From positions 5,270,001-5,334,000 of the forward strand of contig NC_083599.1 in assembly GCF_020882245.1 (NCBI RefSeq): 64,000 nt of DNA, written 5' to 3'. Source of the DNA: Rhopalosiphum padi. Taxonomy: Eukaryota; Arthropoda; Insecta; Hemiptera; Aphididae. This document shows positions 15,301-27,518 of the stretch, in pieces (positions within the stretch are counted from its first letter, which is position 1; each line of letters begins with the position of its first letter). A model generated the notes under the pieces. It made no database searches, had not been told where the DNA came from, and saw only the letters and a list, made by a program, of their open reading frames with translations. A program made the position numbers and the translations under genes.

Positions 15301-18300
15301 ATCGTATATTATATTATTATGAATTTTATTGTATAAAATTAATTTTTTGATTTATTTTAATAGATTGTATTATAAATACTATATAATATCTATTTTTACT
15401 GTTTTACGGGTTTTACAGAAAAATCTTATTATATTTTGAGTTATTACATTAGATACGTTATAAATATATATTATTATAATAATTAAATTCTAATCATACG
15501 ATAAAAATGCAATATTTTCAGAGAATGCTATATTAAATTTCCACAATACTAAAAATAAAATAAACGACTTCAATGCCTATACCAAAAAACCATTTTAAAT
15601 AAACTTAATGATTTATATATATATATAATATGTTGGCAGACCTTCTCCGTTCAGAATCGCTTTTTGTTTACAATGATATATTATTATTTTATGAACTCAC
15701 GCCTTCAACACAAGCATTATAGCTTAAGGAAAGTGTATAAACAATTGTAATTATTGTTATATAACTAAAGTATTATGTTATCTGTTTGTTTGTAAAAATA
15801 TATATTCTATTCTATTTAATTTAATTTAAATTTAACACATCCATAATAGTTATCTACTCGGTATCTAATGTACAGCAGAGTGGTGCTCACTTGTCTACCT
15901 TTTTATGTTGTGAATAAGTCTAATCAACCATATTACAATACCTTTTTTTAGTTCACTCAATGAAGTTTATAACGGTTCTGCCGATGAAAGTAAATTATTG
16001 TGTTGCCTTTGTGATGTCTATGAATTTATTGAAGATCCAGAAGATCCCATTTAAAATGTTTGTCCTGGTGATGAACATCCTGTTTGAACGTTATTTTTGA
16101 ATCAGCATAATTACGAAAAATATAAATATAAATAGTATTTCGTAATATTTCTAGTGAAAATACTTACGTATATTTGATTTATATCGTAGTCCATAATTAA
16201 CCGTCTTTTATTTATTACGAACATAAACTTTTACTTGCATTTTTGCTCCTAATTTTCTTGATTAGGGTTTGATAAAAATAATCACTTAAATAATTTACAT
16301 AACTGACTGTTTATGTTGTGCTGGTCTCGGGCGATTGTAAGCTCCTCCAGAATACCGGTTAGATAAAAAGGTGATGAAAAGGTATAATGTAAACTCCTCC
16401 AGTTTTATTTTCTAAGTTTTAATGTGTGTATGGAAATTCCACCAGTGTTAAAGCTTTCTCACATTAAATATACTTTTGTGCGATGACATACGCCGAAATT
16501 TCTAAAGTTGATTTTTAAATTTCTGTACTAAGTAAGCTCAAAAATTAAAAAAAAAAAATGATTGTGTTGGACAATACTATACATGGTAATAATATAATAA
16601 ATACAACTTATAGATTAGACTTAGAATATCTACAAATTGTAATTTGTATCACATCATTTTAGCTCACGGTTCAAAATATTAATAATATAATAACCTACAA
16701 ATTTAATGACTATTACTATTACTTATTAAGATTATTTAACGTAATACACATTACAAAATTTGTGTTATTGATTTGTTCAGACAATCATTATTTTTATTTT
16801 TAAGTTTTGTATATTTTATACGAAATATTACGCATAGGTGCCTAACTACTATTTAATGTGGACATTTTTTTTTTTTTTTAATAATAATAATAATAATAGG
16901 TATTAATTTTATAGTATTACCTGATTTTCTTTACTGGCGGAGTTTACATGAACTTAATTTTACTTGTTTTTTTTTCTTTGCGGGGTTTATGCTAAAAAAA
17001 GATACTTGTGGCGAAGTTAACATGTTCTCACTGGTCTAATTATCTTAGATAAAATCAATAGGATAATATTATTGTTTGCTGATTAAGTAATAGGTATATC
17101 ATTCTTAATTGCATTTGAATTTGGAGGTCATTAATTGTAAATGAACTATATATTGGTATAGATTATTATTTATTACTTACCATCTAACATTTTATATTTA
17201 CGTATTATTTTGTTCGCGTAATTGCTTTGGTTATATTGTGTATAATATTGACCCATTTTAAAACTTACACATTTATTTATACCAAGAAAATAATTGAACG
17301 AAACACTTGTTATTTGAAATTTTGCTTTAGTGTTTTTAACTGTTTATATAAACATTTAAAATACAATTGTTTGCTACTATCGACCCATCTTCGATAAATA
17401 AAACCAAAATAATTTTCTCATAATTTTAAATTATTTATAAATACACAGCTATCTACGTCACTGGAATTTTATTTAAATTTGCATAGAAATTCTGTAAGCC
17501 TGGTATTAAAAAATCTTGGTGCTTTTTTTAATATACCATTGTTATTTTTTAATTTTCTAGTTAAAAGATACATGGTTGGTGTTATCTTAATACCCTATTG
17601 CAGGTTTATTAATTATACAATTTCTAATTATTATTTTATACTTACAAGTATCCCGTGGCTATAAAAATTCTTAGTTTAGTTAGAGAACTCCTATTTTATA
17701 CTGTTAATTATTTAACGAAGAACAATCTTTTAACAGTATAAGAAATCTTAAAAATTTCAAAAATAAGATTTTAAATAACTATATTGCTGAAGAAAAATTG
17801 GGGTGATCATACTTATTGAATAATTCTATATAATGTAATATTACATTTTATTTACTTATATACTTTTGATATGACTATTATATATCATAATATAATTAAT
17901 TATAGTGATTTTATGGAAGCATTCGTCAAAATTCTACGGTTCCAACGGTTTGTGCTATCCTTTATATATCGAAGATCCATTTGTTAATGGATGGCAATAT
18001 TCGGCATTTATGTTTTTGGGATTATATACAACAAGGTAGTTTTAAAATTATATTTTCAATCAATCACAATATTATTTACAGTTAGTAATGTTTATTATAA
18101 GGTTATAAGTAATACTATTTGGTTGATTTTACAGTTTATTACTGATGTCCGTTCTGTATGCATTAATGTTTATAAATGTTAGACAAACAAGACATGCTGC
18201 TCGCATTTCCGCTGGTGATTTCGATTTTGCAATTCGTTGCTTTTTCATTGTTTTGGCGAACATTTTATGTTGGTCACCCATAATCGTTTTGAAATTGGCA

Positions 18301-19272
18301 GCGTTAAGGAAGTACCATATTTCAAGTACAGTATTGTTTTCATTATTGATGAATCAAAGCATTCTTATAATAGCTATTGTATTCTAATTAAACTACAATA
18401 ATATATGTTTTGTAGGTAAACTGTACGTGTGGTTAATTATATTTGTTGTACCAATCAATGCGTTAGTAAATCCATTGCTATATACTTTTACAACACCGAA
18501 ATATATAACAGCCGTAACTTCAACAAATTTTTTCAAGATGACTTACCGTTACTCGAGCAGTGGTAATCCAATTAAATATTAAAATCCCATAAAAATCTCA
18601 TAGTTATTAATAATTGTTATTAAACTCATAAAATTGGACTATTGATATTTTGTGATTAATACGCGTACGCCGTACAAGCTCAGAAAATTCTAAGGTAGTT
18701 AATTATATGAGAACGAGAAACTGGAATGACAATTAAAATCAGAAATTAGAATTTACGGGGGCTCTGAATATCTGTATAAAATTTCCAATAATAGTTTATA
18801 ACATATATAATATTATGTGATAACTGGTGATAGTAAGTTAGTAACTGTATAATACAATAATGATGATAAAATATACAAAATATTAATATTAATTAGTAAT
18901 TAAACTAATTTATTTTAATAGACTTATTCTGGTCTTAAGATACTATTAAGAACTTATTATTTTAATTATGTCATAAATATGTATTTATACTTTATAACTT
19001 TTAAAAAACGTATTTTTTTGTAAAAAGTGGGACGAATTAAAAGTGTATACCTTTTATATTGATATTGACATTCCGATAAATTTTTTTGATATGAATTATG
19101 TAAATTTTATTTTGATAATTTTCCAAATGTAGAAATGTCACAATCATCGCATCCAATATCCATATACAGTAGGAAATACATCAAGAAAAATAGGAAGAAG
19201 GCACTTGAAGAAAAGCGGGAGGAAAAAAATAGAACTCAAGAAAACAGTTTAGAAACAACAAATGGTGAATAA
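6370..19272 (+). CDS. Relaxin receptor-like GPCR (LGR type C: LDLa, leucine-rich repeats, seven transmembrane helices)
   Basis: A plasma-membrane receptor for a relaxin/insulin-like peptide is inferred. I read 21 exons: 6370-6457, 6535-6660, 7087-7188, 9841-9952, 10767-10835, 10919-10990, 11101-11244, 11309-11377, 11491-11562, 11672-11743, 11826-11894, 11954-12025, 12891-12962, 13035-13105, 13224-13391, 13486-13631, 14048-14198, 17906-18035, 18135-18325, 18416-18562, 19133-19272. They sum to 2283 nt with all phases matching, giving 760 aa, close to vertebrate RXFP1. Order: a hydrophobic N-terminal segment (signal peptide or anchor); one LDLa module (exon 2, six cysteines, acidic DCQDGEDED calcium site); a linker; an LRR N-cap (CDCFNETWLRC); about ten LRRs, mostly one per 69-72-nt exon; an LRR C-cap (FHYC...CYPNTD); then 7TM with VADLFM in TM2, LDRF (DRY-like) after TM3, CWSPI in TM6 and NPLLYT in TM7. 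The tail is basic and charged. Lgr3- versus Lgr4-type assignment needs a tree. Confidence 0.93.
14199..17905 (+). other. Large GPCR intron (3.7 kb) filled with repeats
   Basis: This is the longest intron of the receptor gene, between TM4 and extracellular loop 2. It holds a repeat-like segment with a GATTCTGAGCGGAGCG motif (14454) and a related CTTCTCCGTTCAGAATCGCT copy (15644), and the element with inverted terminal motifs at 16320-17038. I see no additional exon; the open frame at 14489-14794 (-) is AT-rich and sits in the repeat. Confidence 0.55.
16320..17038. mobile_element. Non-coding element with repeated motifs inverted at its two ends
   Basis: The left side carries three spaced copies of a TGTAAACTCCTCCAG-like motif (16336-16350, 16388-16402, and degenerate 16432-16445). 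The right side carries the same motif reversed (ACTGGCGGAGTTTACA at 16933-16948, degenerate near 16979, TGGCGAAGTTAACATG near 17009). The spacing is about 45-50 bp. GCTGGTCTC and CTCACTGGTCT mark the approximate outer ends. There is no coding capacity and I could not fix a target-site duplication. The family is not recognised. The layout resembles the FLYWCH-encoding element at 53059-54058. Confidence 0.5.
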
Positions 19273-22200
19273 TTTCTCGACGAAATACTATTATGTATAG
19301 TATTGTGTAAACCGCTTTTAAAATTAGTTTAAGTAAATACTATTTAGTCTGTTTTTAATTAACCAAAAATGCATTTACATTACACTGTAGGTGGATAGGT
19401 ACATTGTAGGTAGGTAAAAAAAATCGAGACCACATTACCTACAAGCCGAATATTCAGCTATTTACGACACGGAATAATGGGTACCAGACTAAATACCTAA
19501 TATTTATTTCGGTTATAATACGTAACAGCTAATTACAAATATTATAAATAAATTTATTATGATAGTAGAATATCTAAATAGTGTTGAAAAACAGCCTATT
19601 TTACAATAAATTTACATTTTATCCAACCATACAGTCTATGTGTATTGAAGCATTTTATGATATTTTTCAAACAAATATTAAACGATATGTTGTATTTAAA
19701 TTTTATATTTTTTCCTGCTTCTCATTAGAAGCAAATATATTTATTGTATTCATTATTGTAGTTTAATTTTAACTTTTGAATTATGTTTAACATATATTAT
19801 AATATACTCGTAATAGGTATTTTACAATGCACATGATACACTGTATGATGCACATATTTTGAAACAGTCAAAATTTTATCGGACTTATCATATTCGGGAT
19901 TATCAAGTTGTACGTTTATTGTACTTTTTTTTTTTTTTGACATATCATATTTTATCTATTACACTTGAAGCTTTTAATTTATTATAGCATTAGTCATTAA
20001 GTAAATACAAAACGAATAAACAACAAAAAATATGTGTAGTCACTTAAATTTATTACATTATTTTATACGATTCCTGCGTAACGATGAGAAATGATCCTAG
20101 CGCCTGTATATGTGTGTATATAAATAACGAGAACGAGTGAAGTTAGATTATTATTATTTTTTTTTTTTTTTTTTAGACAAAGAGTGACATTTATTAGATT
20201 AAGAGAAGATATATTGGAATCAGAGGATTTGAATAAAGATGTAGTTTTTTTTTTGTGGAACCGTTTGTTAAAGTTTAAAGCTATACCTACTCAGATGTTT
20301 GTTGTGTGGTTAGATTATTACTAAAATACCATAGGACATTCAGACATTCATATTGTGCTGAGGGATATTGACGAGATCTGAGGACAGCTTAGTGCTTATA
20401 CTGGCGTAAGAACCGCTAGGAAATCTGTTTATATTTTTCGATCGAAACGTTTCGAGTGTAGCGTCGTATTATATATACTGAATCTATATACACATGATAA
20501 AATATGATATTATATTGTGTTAAATCTATACCCTTAAATGCAGTGGCATAGCCAGGGGGAGGGTTGGGTATTTAACCCCCCCTCCCTTCAGCCCGTATTT
20601 TTATCAAAAATATATTGTTTATAATATAGAAATACGATCATTTGGTCGTGGTAAATGGTAAAATGTATTTTGTTATGCCGTATTCACGTTGTCGACTGCA
20701 CTGGTGATAATAATCATTATCATTCAATTATTTTATTATTTTACTATGGTTGTAGATTTATTTTATTTTATTACAACCCCCCGCCCACCCCCCCCCCCCC
20801 TCCCCAAAAAAAAAGAATCCTGGCTACGTCATTGCTTAAATGAAATTTTACAATTTGATACAAACAAATTATTAAAAACACGCGTAGCATAACATCGTCT
20901 AATAAGGGATAACATCATGTTATAATATTGTATTTCAGCCTGTTATATTATCAATCGCATCACGATATTTTATTCGTGACTATATTTTTCGCTTAATACA
21001 TGATCACATGGAGTCAATTTACGTTCAAGTTGTTGCTTGTAAGTATAAATGTAGTGTTAACATTTAAAAATAAACCTATTAAACGCGGTAAGTGCGTTGA
21101 TTTATTTATATTTATATCATGGATAAACGACGTGGTGTTTTTATATTGTTTTTAATAACACCACAGAATTACCTATAGTTTTTCCCTTCGATCCTATGTC
21201 GTTTGCGGAATGGGAATCATGATGAGGATTAGAAATGAACATTTAGCTGCGTGAAGTAGTACACATACGTGTAGAACATTTGTATGTGTTGATGCGCATT
21301 TGCTCGTTTGTATGAGTAATAAAATATGTACTATACATTTAAGTACACGTAGTCAGGCATAAATACATAATGAGTGATAGTTTCACTCGTATAGTCGTAT
21401 CACTATGTACAATTTGGAATAATAGGCCTCACGGCGTTACTCGATGATGGGTTTCGAGTTCACATTAAATTATCAACTTTTCTAGTGGAATTTTGTATAG
21501 GTAAAAACTATAAATTAGATGAAAGTGAATGTACAAGCAAATATATACGGAGGTAAAGTTGGAACTAATAAATATGAATATTGATAAAAATAACTGTGGA
21601 TTTTATGTCTAGTATTTAATTAAACTGAGGTGTAAGCGATATAAGTAAGTACCAAGTAATACACAAGGTTAATGAAAAAAAAAAATATTATAATTAATAA
21701 TAGATTACTATTTTAATAAATATTTAAAAACATTGATGTCAATGTTCAAATGACAGATTTCATTCTATAGTACTAAAAATATAAAAACAATAAAATACCA
21801 TAACAAAAAAATATATTGTGATTCCAATGTTAGTAAAAAAGTTTTTTAAATAAACACTAATATTAGGAAATTAAAAGGTAATTATAAAAAAAAAGTGAAG
21901 TTGTTATTTTATTTTAAACTTAAGTTTTAAGTGTATCGTTTTTAATATTATAATATAATGAACAATTTTTTAAATAATGAAAAAATGTTGGAAAAAAAAA
22001 GTATTTTAACTGAAGGCAAGTTTCCATTATATTTTTAATTTATGTTTTACTCTTGATAAATATTTTATATGTTAAGATAAAGATATTAAAATTTTGATTT
22101 AAAATTTTTAGTAGTATCGAAAATTAGTGGAAAAAAAAATTAAAACTTCAAATATAAATTTTTTTCTAAGGTACAATAAAAAAACTAAGCTTTTTACTTA

Positions 22201-22495
22201 TAGTGTTTGAAAAACGTTTTAATGGATTTTATTTGTTTATTGGATTAATATACGGTGAGCTTTTAATTAATTATAATTTTTTTTTTTTATATAAAAAGGC
22301 AGATTGATCATAGATCGTTTATTTAGTTTATTACTTATACATTTTTTGAAACGGCAGAAACTACTAGATACAGTTTTTAAAATTATTTGGTATTATCTAA
22401 TATTATTATATATTTATTATTGCTTATAAATGTATTGGTTTGTACTGTGTAGTCATTAATATAAAATATTTTATTTTATTTTTAATTTATTATAG
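19273..22495. other. Intergenic region between the GPCR and the nucleotidyltransferase
   Basis: Mostly unique-looking AT-rich DNA with poly-T tracts (19925, 20155) and one short element at 20540-20835. Short open frames at 20655-20892 overlap that element and are not genes. Upstream exons of the nucleotidyltransferase may lie in the right half, because its first recognisable exon opens directly at a splice acceptor, but I could not identify any. Confidence 0.5.
20540..20835. mobile_element. MITE with GCAGTGGCATAGCCAGG-type terminal inverted repeats
   Basis: The left end GCAGTGGCATAGCCAGG (20540) is matched by the inverted right end CCTGGCTACGTCATTGC (ending 20835). The direct repeat TTAAAT flanks both sides (20534-20539 and 20836-20841). 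The 296-bp body has C-rich and G-rich blocks next to each TIR and no coding capacity. A 6-bp duplication does not settle the superfamily. Confidence 0.75.
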
Positions 22496-25157
22496 GCGAC
22501 AGTTTATCCATCCGAGTTAAATAAAACAGAAGTAATGCAGTTTGTAAATAATAAATCACTTATAAAGTCTATTAACACGCAACTCGCGGCAATTAATCAA
22601 GAAATTTACAATTATGATATAATCGATAGATTAGATTTGTTATTAAATTCAATACGTATTTGTGTTTGCCATCATTTCAAAGGAAGTAGAATATACGCTT
22701 TTGGATCACGTATAACAGGTCTTGAAAATAAACATAGTGACGTGGATTTATACATTAAAATCGGTAATATTAATATTATATATTTAAAAACATAAGTAAA
22801 AATAATAATAAAAATATAATAATGACTAGCAACAGAAATAAGCAATAGTATTATGCTGTCATTTATTTAGGAAAAAAAGTTATTAATAGTTGTTTAATTA
22901 TTACTATATAATATAACTATAAACTAAGTAAGGCTTTTGATGAAGTAAAATCGTCATTTATTAAATATCTTGTTATTATTATTATTATTATTATTTTGGA
23001 TTTGGTTGGTATTGTTTAAATTTCTTGTTTTCATATTTTACAAATCGAAAACAAATAGCTTTTAAAATAGTTTTACATAACATAATACATATTAGTTATT
23101 ACAAATATATTATATTGTTTTAATTATAATTTGTTTAAGTATTACTAAAGAATTTGATTATTTCCATAGTTTTGTCTTCTTTGAGGATTTTTGCTGTGTT
23201 GGGTGGTGTAGGTATTCAGATTCGTGTGTACTATAAAATATTTTATATATTGCTCGAATATATGTTTTATTATTAGTGTTTTTTGGGATATGTCACATTT
23301 TTTTTGGTTCTTATTCTTTACTAATCGAGTAGAAGTGTATCTAATTATGATATGGATGATTGCGATAATGCGATGTTTCGTCTTCGATAAATCGATACAT
23401 GTATGCAATTTTTAAGTTGTTTTTTTTAATGTTTTTAATGTTTTTGAGTTTATTTGTTGTTAGTATTGAATTCCAATGATTTTTCCATATAGTTAGGATT
23501 GTTTTTAGGAATAGAGATTTTGATATTGTTCGTGGAAATGTTGTAGTATAGAATATGTTATATTCAATAGTAAATTTTTGGTAGTTGATGCTGTATGATA
23601 AATTTATCTTTGACGTCTTCGAGGTTTACTCCATGTTTTGATTTTGATGCGCCTGCGTATATTTTGTAAATAGTCAGAGAAAGTTTGTTTTATATTTTAA
23701 AATTGAGAAGTAATATGACGTTGTTTACGTCGTTTTTACAGTGACCGGGGAGATTGGTGTTTAGTGTAAGCTCCCCCATATCCATGGTGGTAGATCTTGG
23801 AATTAATTACTAGCTGTTTATGACTGAAGTGTGTATGTCAACTGCTTGATTTATATTTCACATGGACTTTAAGTTGTATGTTGTATATATTGTGTGATTG
23901 TACTTTTTTTAATGATGTATGACGTAGGTATGTTTTTTTTTAATCACTATAGTGTTGAACGTTTAAGGAGTATTTTTCCAGTGTAGATAATAATGCTATA
24001 AATTGGATTTGCCCTGAATATATATTCTTTTAAAGGAATTATGTTCGTTTATATAATTATGAATAAATAATGTTAGAAATTAATTAACTATCAAACTGAA
24101 TTGCATTTTTTGAAGATACTTAAATAATAACAGTACAAATTTTAATTAAATACTATAGCTAACAGCTTTTGCGGAGAATTAAGTTATGATCTATATTCTC
24201 AAAATGATCTAATACGTTACGTTGAAAAATTATTTCGGTCTCAAAAATATGTATATTCACAAATATACTACTGCACGCGTGCCTATTATTAAATTTTTGC
24301 ATGTCCCTACTGGCTTTCATTGTGATTTATCTTTTAGAAGTGGCTTAAGTATATATAGCACTAAATTAGTCAAGTAAATTATACATATTTTATTATTAAT
24401 GATTATTTTATAGTAATATTAACTATTTGCATTCGACATTTCAGGTTGTACTTATCATTGGACGAACGTGTTTACTGGGTAGTTTGTGCAGTTGCTAAAT
24501 GTTGGGCATTAAACAGTTATATAAAAGAACAATGTATGTTTAACAGCTATGCTTTAGCATGGTTGGTTCTCTTTTATTTGATGGTCATAAAAGTTGTACC
24601 TCCGTTATTATTACTCAGAGAACATGCAGATCATTCGAATTCATTTACATCAGATGTCATATTTATAGAAGGTAATAAGTAGGTACATTATTTTATATGT
24701 TAAACGTAATATTAATTGATATGTTTTTTTTTTTAGGCTGGAACTGTACCTTCTGTACTGTAGAAAAAGCCAAACAAATATGGAGAGTACCAACTATTTC
24801 TCGTTGGAACTTATTATTGGGATTTTTAAAATTTTATTTAGATTCTAATAGACTTAACCGAATTTACTTTGTCCAGTTATTGGAGCTTCTATACCCAAAG
24901 ACAATATGTATAACGTTCCAATGATGAATCCAGATGTATTAGGTTTTGACCCCCCAAAAAATGGTAAACTTATTGAATGGGGTATAAAATTGAAAAATAG
25001 CTTTCGTGTTGAAGGTCTTGCCTTACAAGATCCTTTAGATCTTTTCAACAATTTAACAAAACGTACAAAACTCGATAAGCTACGAATTTTCTCTTATTCG
25101 TGCAATTCATCATTAGAAGTCACGAAGAACAAAATAAGAAAGTTGAATGTGATTTGA
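22496..25157 (+). pseudogene. Terminal nucleotidyltransferase (TUTase / non-canonical poly(A) polymerase-like), disrupted by two frameshifts
   Basis: The family adds U or A to RNA 3' ends. Exons: 22496-22763, 24159-24373, 24445-24671, 24737-25157; splice phases agree except at the two breaks. The nucleotidyltransferase core has FGSRITGLENKHSDVDLYI (first two catalytic Asp) in exon 1 and the third Asp in HCDLSF in exon 2. Exon 3 gives the helical PAP-associated region (LDERVYWVVCAVAKCWA ... NSYALAWLV). Exon 4 holds the end of that domain (LCPVIGASIPKDN, then ALQDPLDLFNNLTK). Break 1 is near 24275, where YVEKLFRSQKYVYSQ and TTARVPIIKF are in different frames. Break 2 lies at 24845-24866, where GFLKFYLDS and LCPVIG differ in frame and a TAA interrupts the downstream frame. 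Exon 1 is open through its acceptor, so the ATG at 22535 may not be the true start. Catalytic residues are all kept, so recent pseudogenisation or assembly indels are both possible. Confidence 0.8.
22764..24158 (+). other. Intron 1 of the nucleotidyltransferase, probably with transposon debris
   Basis: This 1.4-kb intron has a GC-richer middle. Reverse-strand frames at 23145-23408 resemble the decayed end of a non-LTR retrotransposon, but I see no diagnostic motif. A CTCCCCCATATCC segment near 23770 looks like a repeat end. No exon joins the reading frame here. Confidence 0.35.
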
Positions 25158-26722
25158 TATATTAATAAAAACAATTACATTAAGTTTATAATATACATTT
25201 ATATTTAATGGAAATTACAACAAAAAAGAAGTTAAATAAAACCAAGTACTAATTTATATTTATATATCATTTCAATAATCTAAACTGTCTGACTTAGCCT
25301 TCGCTGGATTTTAATATTGTACATCGCAAATCAATTTAGTTATAATAAGCTAGAGCGCGGATTTTTATGCACTAAAAAATAATATGTAAATAGGCTATAT
25401 AATATGCAAGAATATTTTAGTTATATACATCATAATTTTTTACGAAATTAATAGAAATATTAATATTGGTACTTATATTTAAATATTGTAAAAAAGATAT
25501 TATAAATTTATAAATTAATATAGTTTTTATTAAAATTAATAACCATATTATGGATTTCTAATTTTTCTTCAGTGAATCTGTGACGTTTTCTGTCAACACA
25601 TTTTTAAATACAGAGAACGATCGTTCTATAATTAGATAATAATGGTTACAATAATTAAGAATTTATTACATTTTATTACTATTTTAAAATAATACAATTT
25701 GAACCAATTAAAAAGATTTTATTTTAACTTAACAAATATTTAAGATTTAAAAAAATTATATACGAGTGGGGATGTAAGATAAAACAGATAAAATGAATAA
25801 TGCACTTAGTGGTAATGAAAAGAGTTTTCTACAGTCTATGGAACTTGCAGGTTATGTTGTGTGTCACTGTTTTTGAATTTTCCGTCTTATCCTTGCTCGA
25901 TAAACTTTTTAAAAAGATGGTAAAATGTATTGTATGTACAGTTTATACATTGTTTATAAATTAAATGTTAAAATCATTCATTTTTAATCAGTGTTTTTAT
26001 TTTTAATTGAATTTTTTTGTTTTAAAATAATATATGTATAATGTATATATTTAATGTAATTTATTTTGATTTAGAAAAAACCACACACCTAATATTTTAG
26101 GAGCTTATAAGCAACTAAAATGACATTTTGAGAAGGATTAAAATGTTTAATCTTAAATATGTATAACAACTAATTAAAAATATTTTAAATTTGGTTCCAT
26201 GCCAGTACCAACAATGGTTGTTGTGTAATAATGAAATTATATAGACAAACTTACGAATACTCTATTTATATAAAATTAAATTAACCAAATGTTTATGTTA
26301 CAATAAAGAATATTATTTTTCTGTACCGTGACGTTTTTATTTTTTCAATATCAAAACTTAACAAATTTTAATAAAAAAAAAAATAAAAATAAAAGATAGG
26401 TAAGTGGGTACCGCTGTATTGCACACTAGGTGTCGAGTGGGTCACTGTTGGTGGATGTTATGTTTGTTTTGAATACAATGATATAATATCATCGTGAACG
26501 ATTCCAAGTGAGATGATCTGCAGTCAGTTTATATAACTAAGTTTATTTCATTTTTTATATTGCAATTTTATTCAATTATTGGTATTACGGTAGGTTGATT
26601 TAATTATTGATGAACATATTGAAATTACTACAACGAACATCGTTTAAATAAACGAGATATTAAAAGAGAAAAACGCTAGATCCCGACACTAGGCCTAATG
26701 ACTGTACATATGATTATCATAA
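25158..26722. other. Intergenic region with no gene seen
   Basis: It follows the nucleotidyltransferase stop; an AATAAA at about 25164 may be its polyadenylation signal. The rest is AT-rich. A GC-richer block at 26395-26520 (AAGTGGGTACCGCTGTATTG and onward) looks like an interspersed repeat, but I cannot define its ends. Confidence 0.5.
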
Positions 26723-27350
26723 CTAGCTGAATTACCTGTCGCTACCGCCCTACCGGGTTACGGTAAAAAAATAAGATTGTTGAATAATTATATACATAAA
26801 TAAGTACAAAAAAATGTAGAAACCGTTATGATAATGTGCCATTAATGTTTAGGAAAAACATGAAATGGAAAGATATTGAATGTTGTAAGTCTTATCTACA
26901 TTTATAGATGAATCAATTTATACGCAAGACATTTTCTCATTCGGGAAAACTGAAAATATTTCACACATAACAAACAAAAATAAAAATTTCAATGAATGCG
27001 TGTGCTATTATACTATATAGAAATTCTTTCTAAACTATATTCGTTGTATCTTTTCTGTTGTTTGGTATTATGTATATGTATTTTTAATTTTTCAATTATG
27101 GACGACATAACGTTGATCGTGACTAAATACAGGTTGGGGTAAATACAACCCTACTTTATCCAGCAATGTTTGACCCTGTAGTGCTTTGTTTATTGTCATA
27201 GCGCAAAAGCCATTCTTATCGGAAATTTACGTCTATAGTAAACGAAAAGGGAAGAGTATACAATGTGACGGGGTCAAATCAATTCTACGCAATAAAATAC
27301 GTTGGCTAGTCCCTTGACCAGTTATGGATTCTAAGTCTAAAGGATATTAA
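26723..27350 (-). mobile_element. Helitron remnant: 3' terminus with hairpin and Pif1-like helicase C-terminus
   Basis: Read on the minus strand, 27240-27098 encodes the end of a Rep/helicase. RRKFPIRMAFA is in one frame; TINKALQGQT followed by LYLPQPVFSHDQRYVV is in another. This matches the conserved FPI-LAFAMTINKAQGQT ... LP-PVFSHGQLYVA stretch of Helitron Pif1 domains. Several frameshifts and stops make it non-functional. About 375 bp further on, the element ends in CTAG followed by host T (26723). A palindrome at 26744-26764 (ACCG TAA CCC GGTA GGG CGGT) lies about 17 nt before that end. This is the hairpin-plus-CTRR structure expected of a Helitron 3' end. The Rep nickase and 5' end were not seen. 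Confidence 0.85.
26744..26764 (-). terminator. Helitron 3'-end hairpin
   Basis: The imperfect stem has ACCG/CGGT as outer pairs and CCC/GGG as inner pairs around a GGTA loop. It lies just upstream of the terminal CTAG. In this family such hairpins act as the rolling-circle termination signal; here it is a relic. Confidence 0.65.
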
Positions 27351-27518
27351 TCAAAATCTCTAAATGTATAATATAAAAATGTCACCGTAAGAGATGTACG
27401 TTTACTTTTCAGTGTACTCTGTTGTAAGTGTTGTACACGAAATGACAAAAATCGGAAACAGTGTTTTTATTAAGGGTTTTTACGGCGACGATAACGCAGC
27501 AGTAGAGGTATAATATAG

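Noticed and set aside
23145..23415. Open frames on both strands in the nucleotidyltransferase intron
   Set aside because: They do not join the gene in phase and look like decayed transposon sequence; no diagnostic motif was seen.
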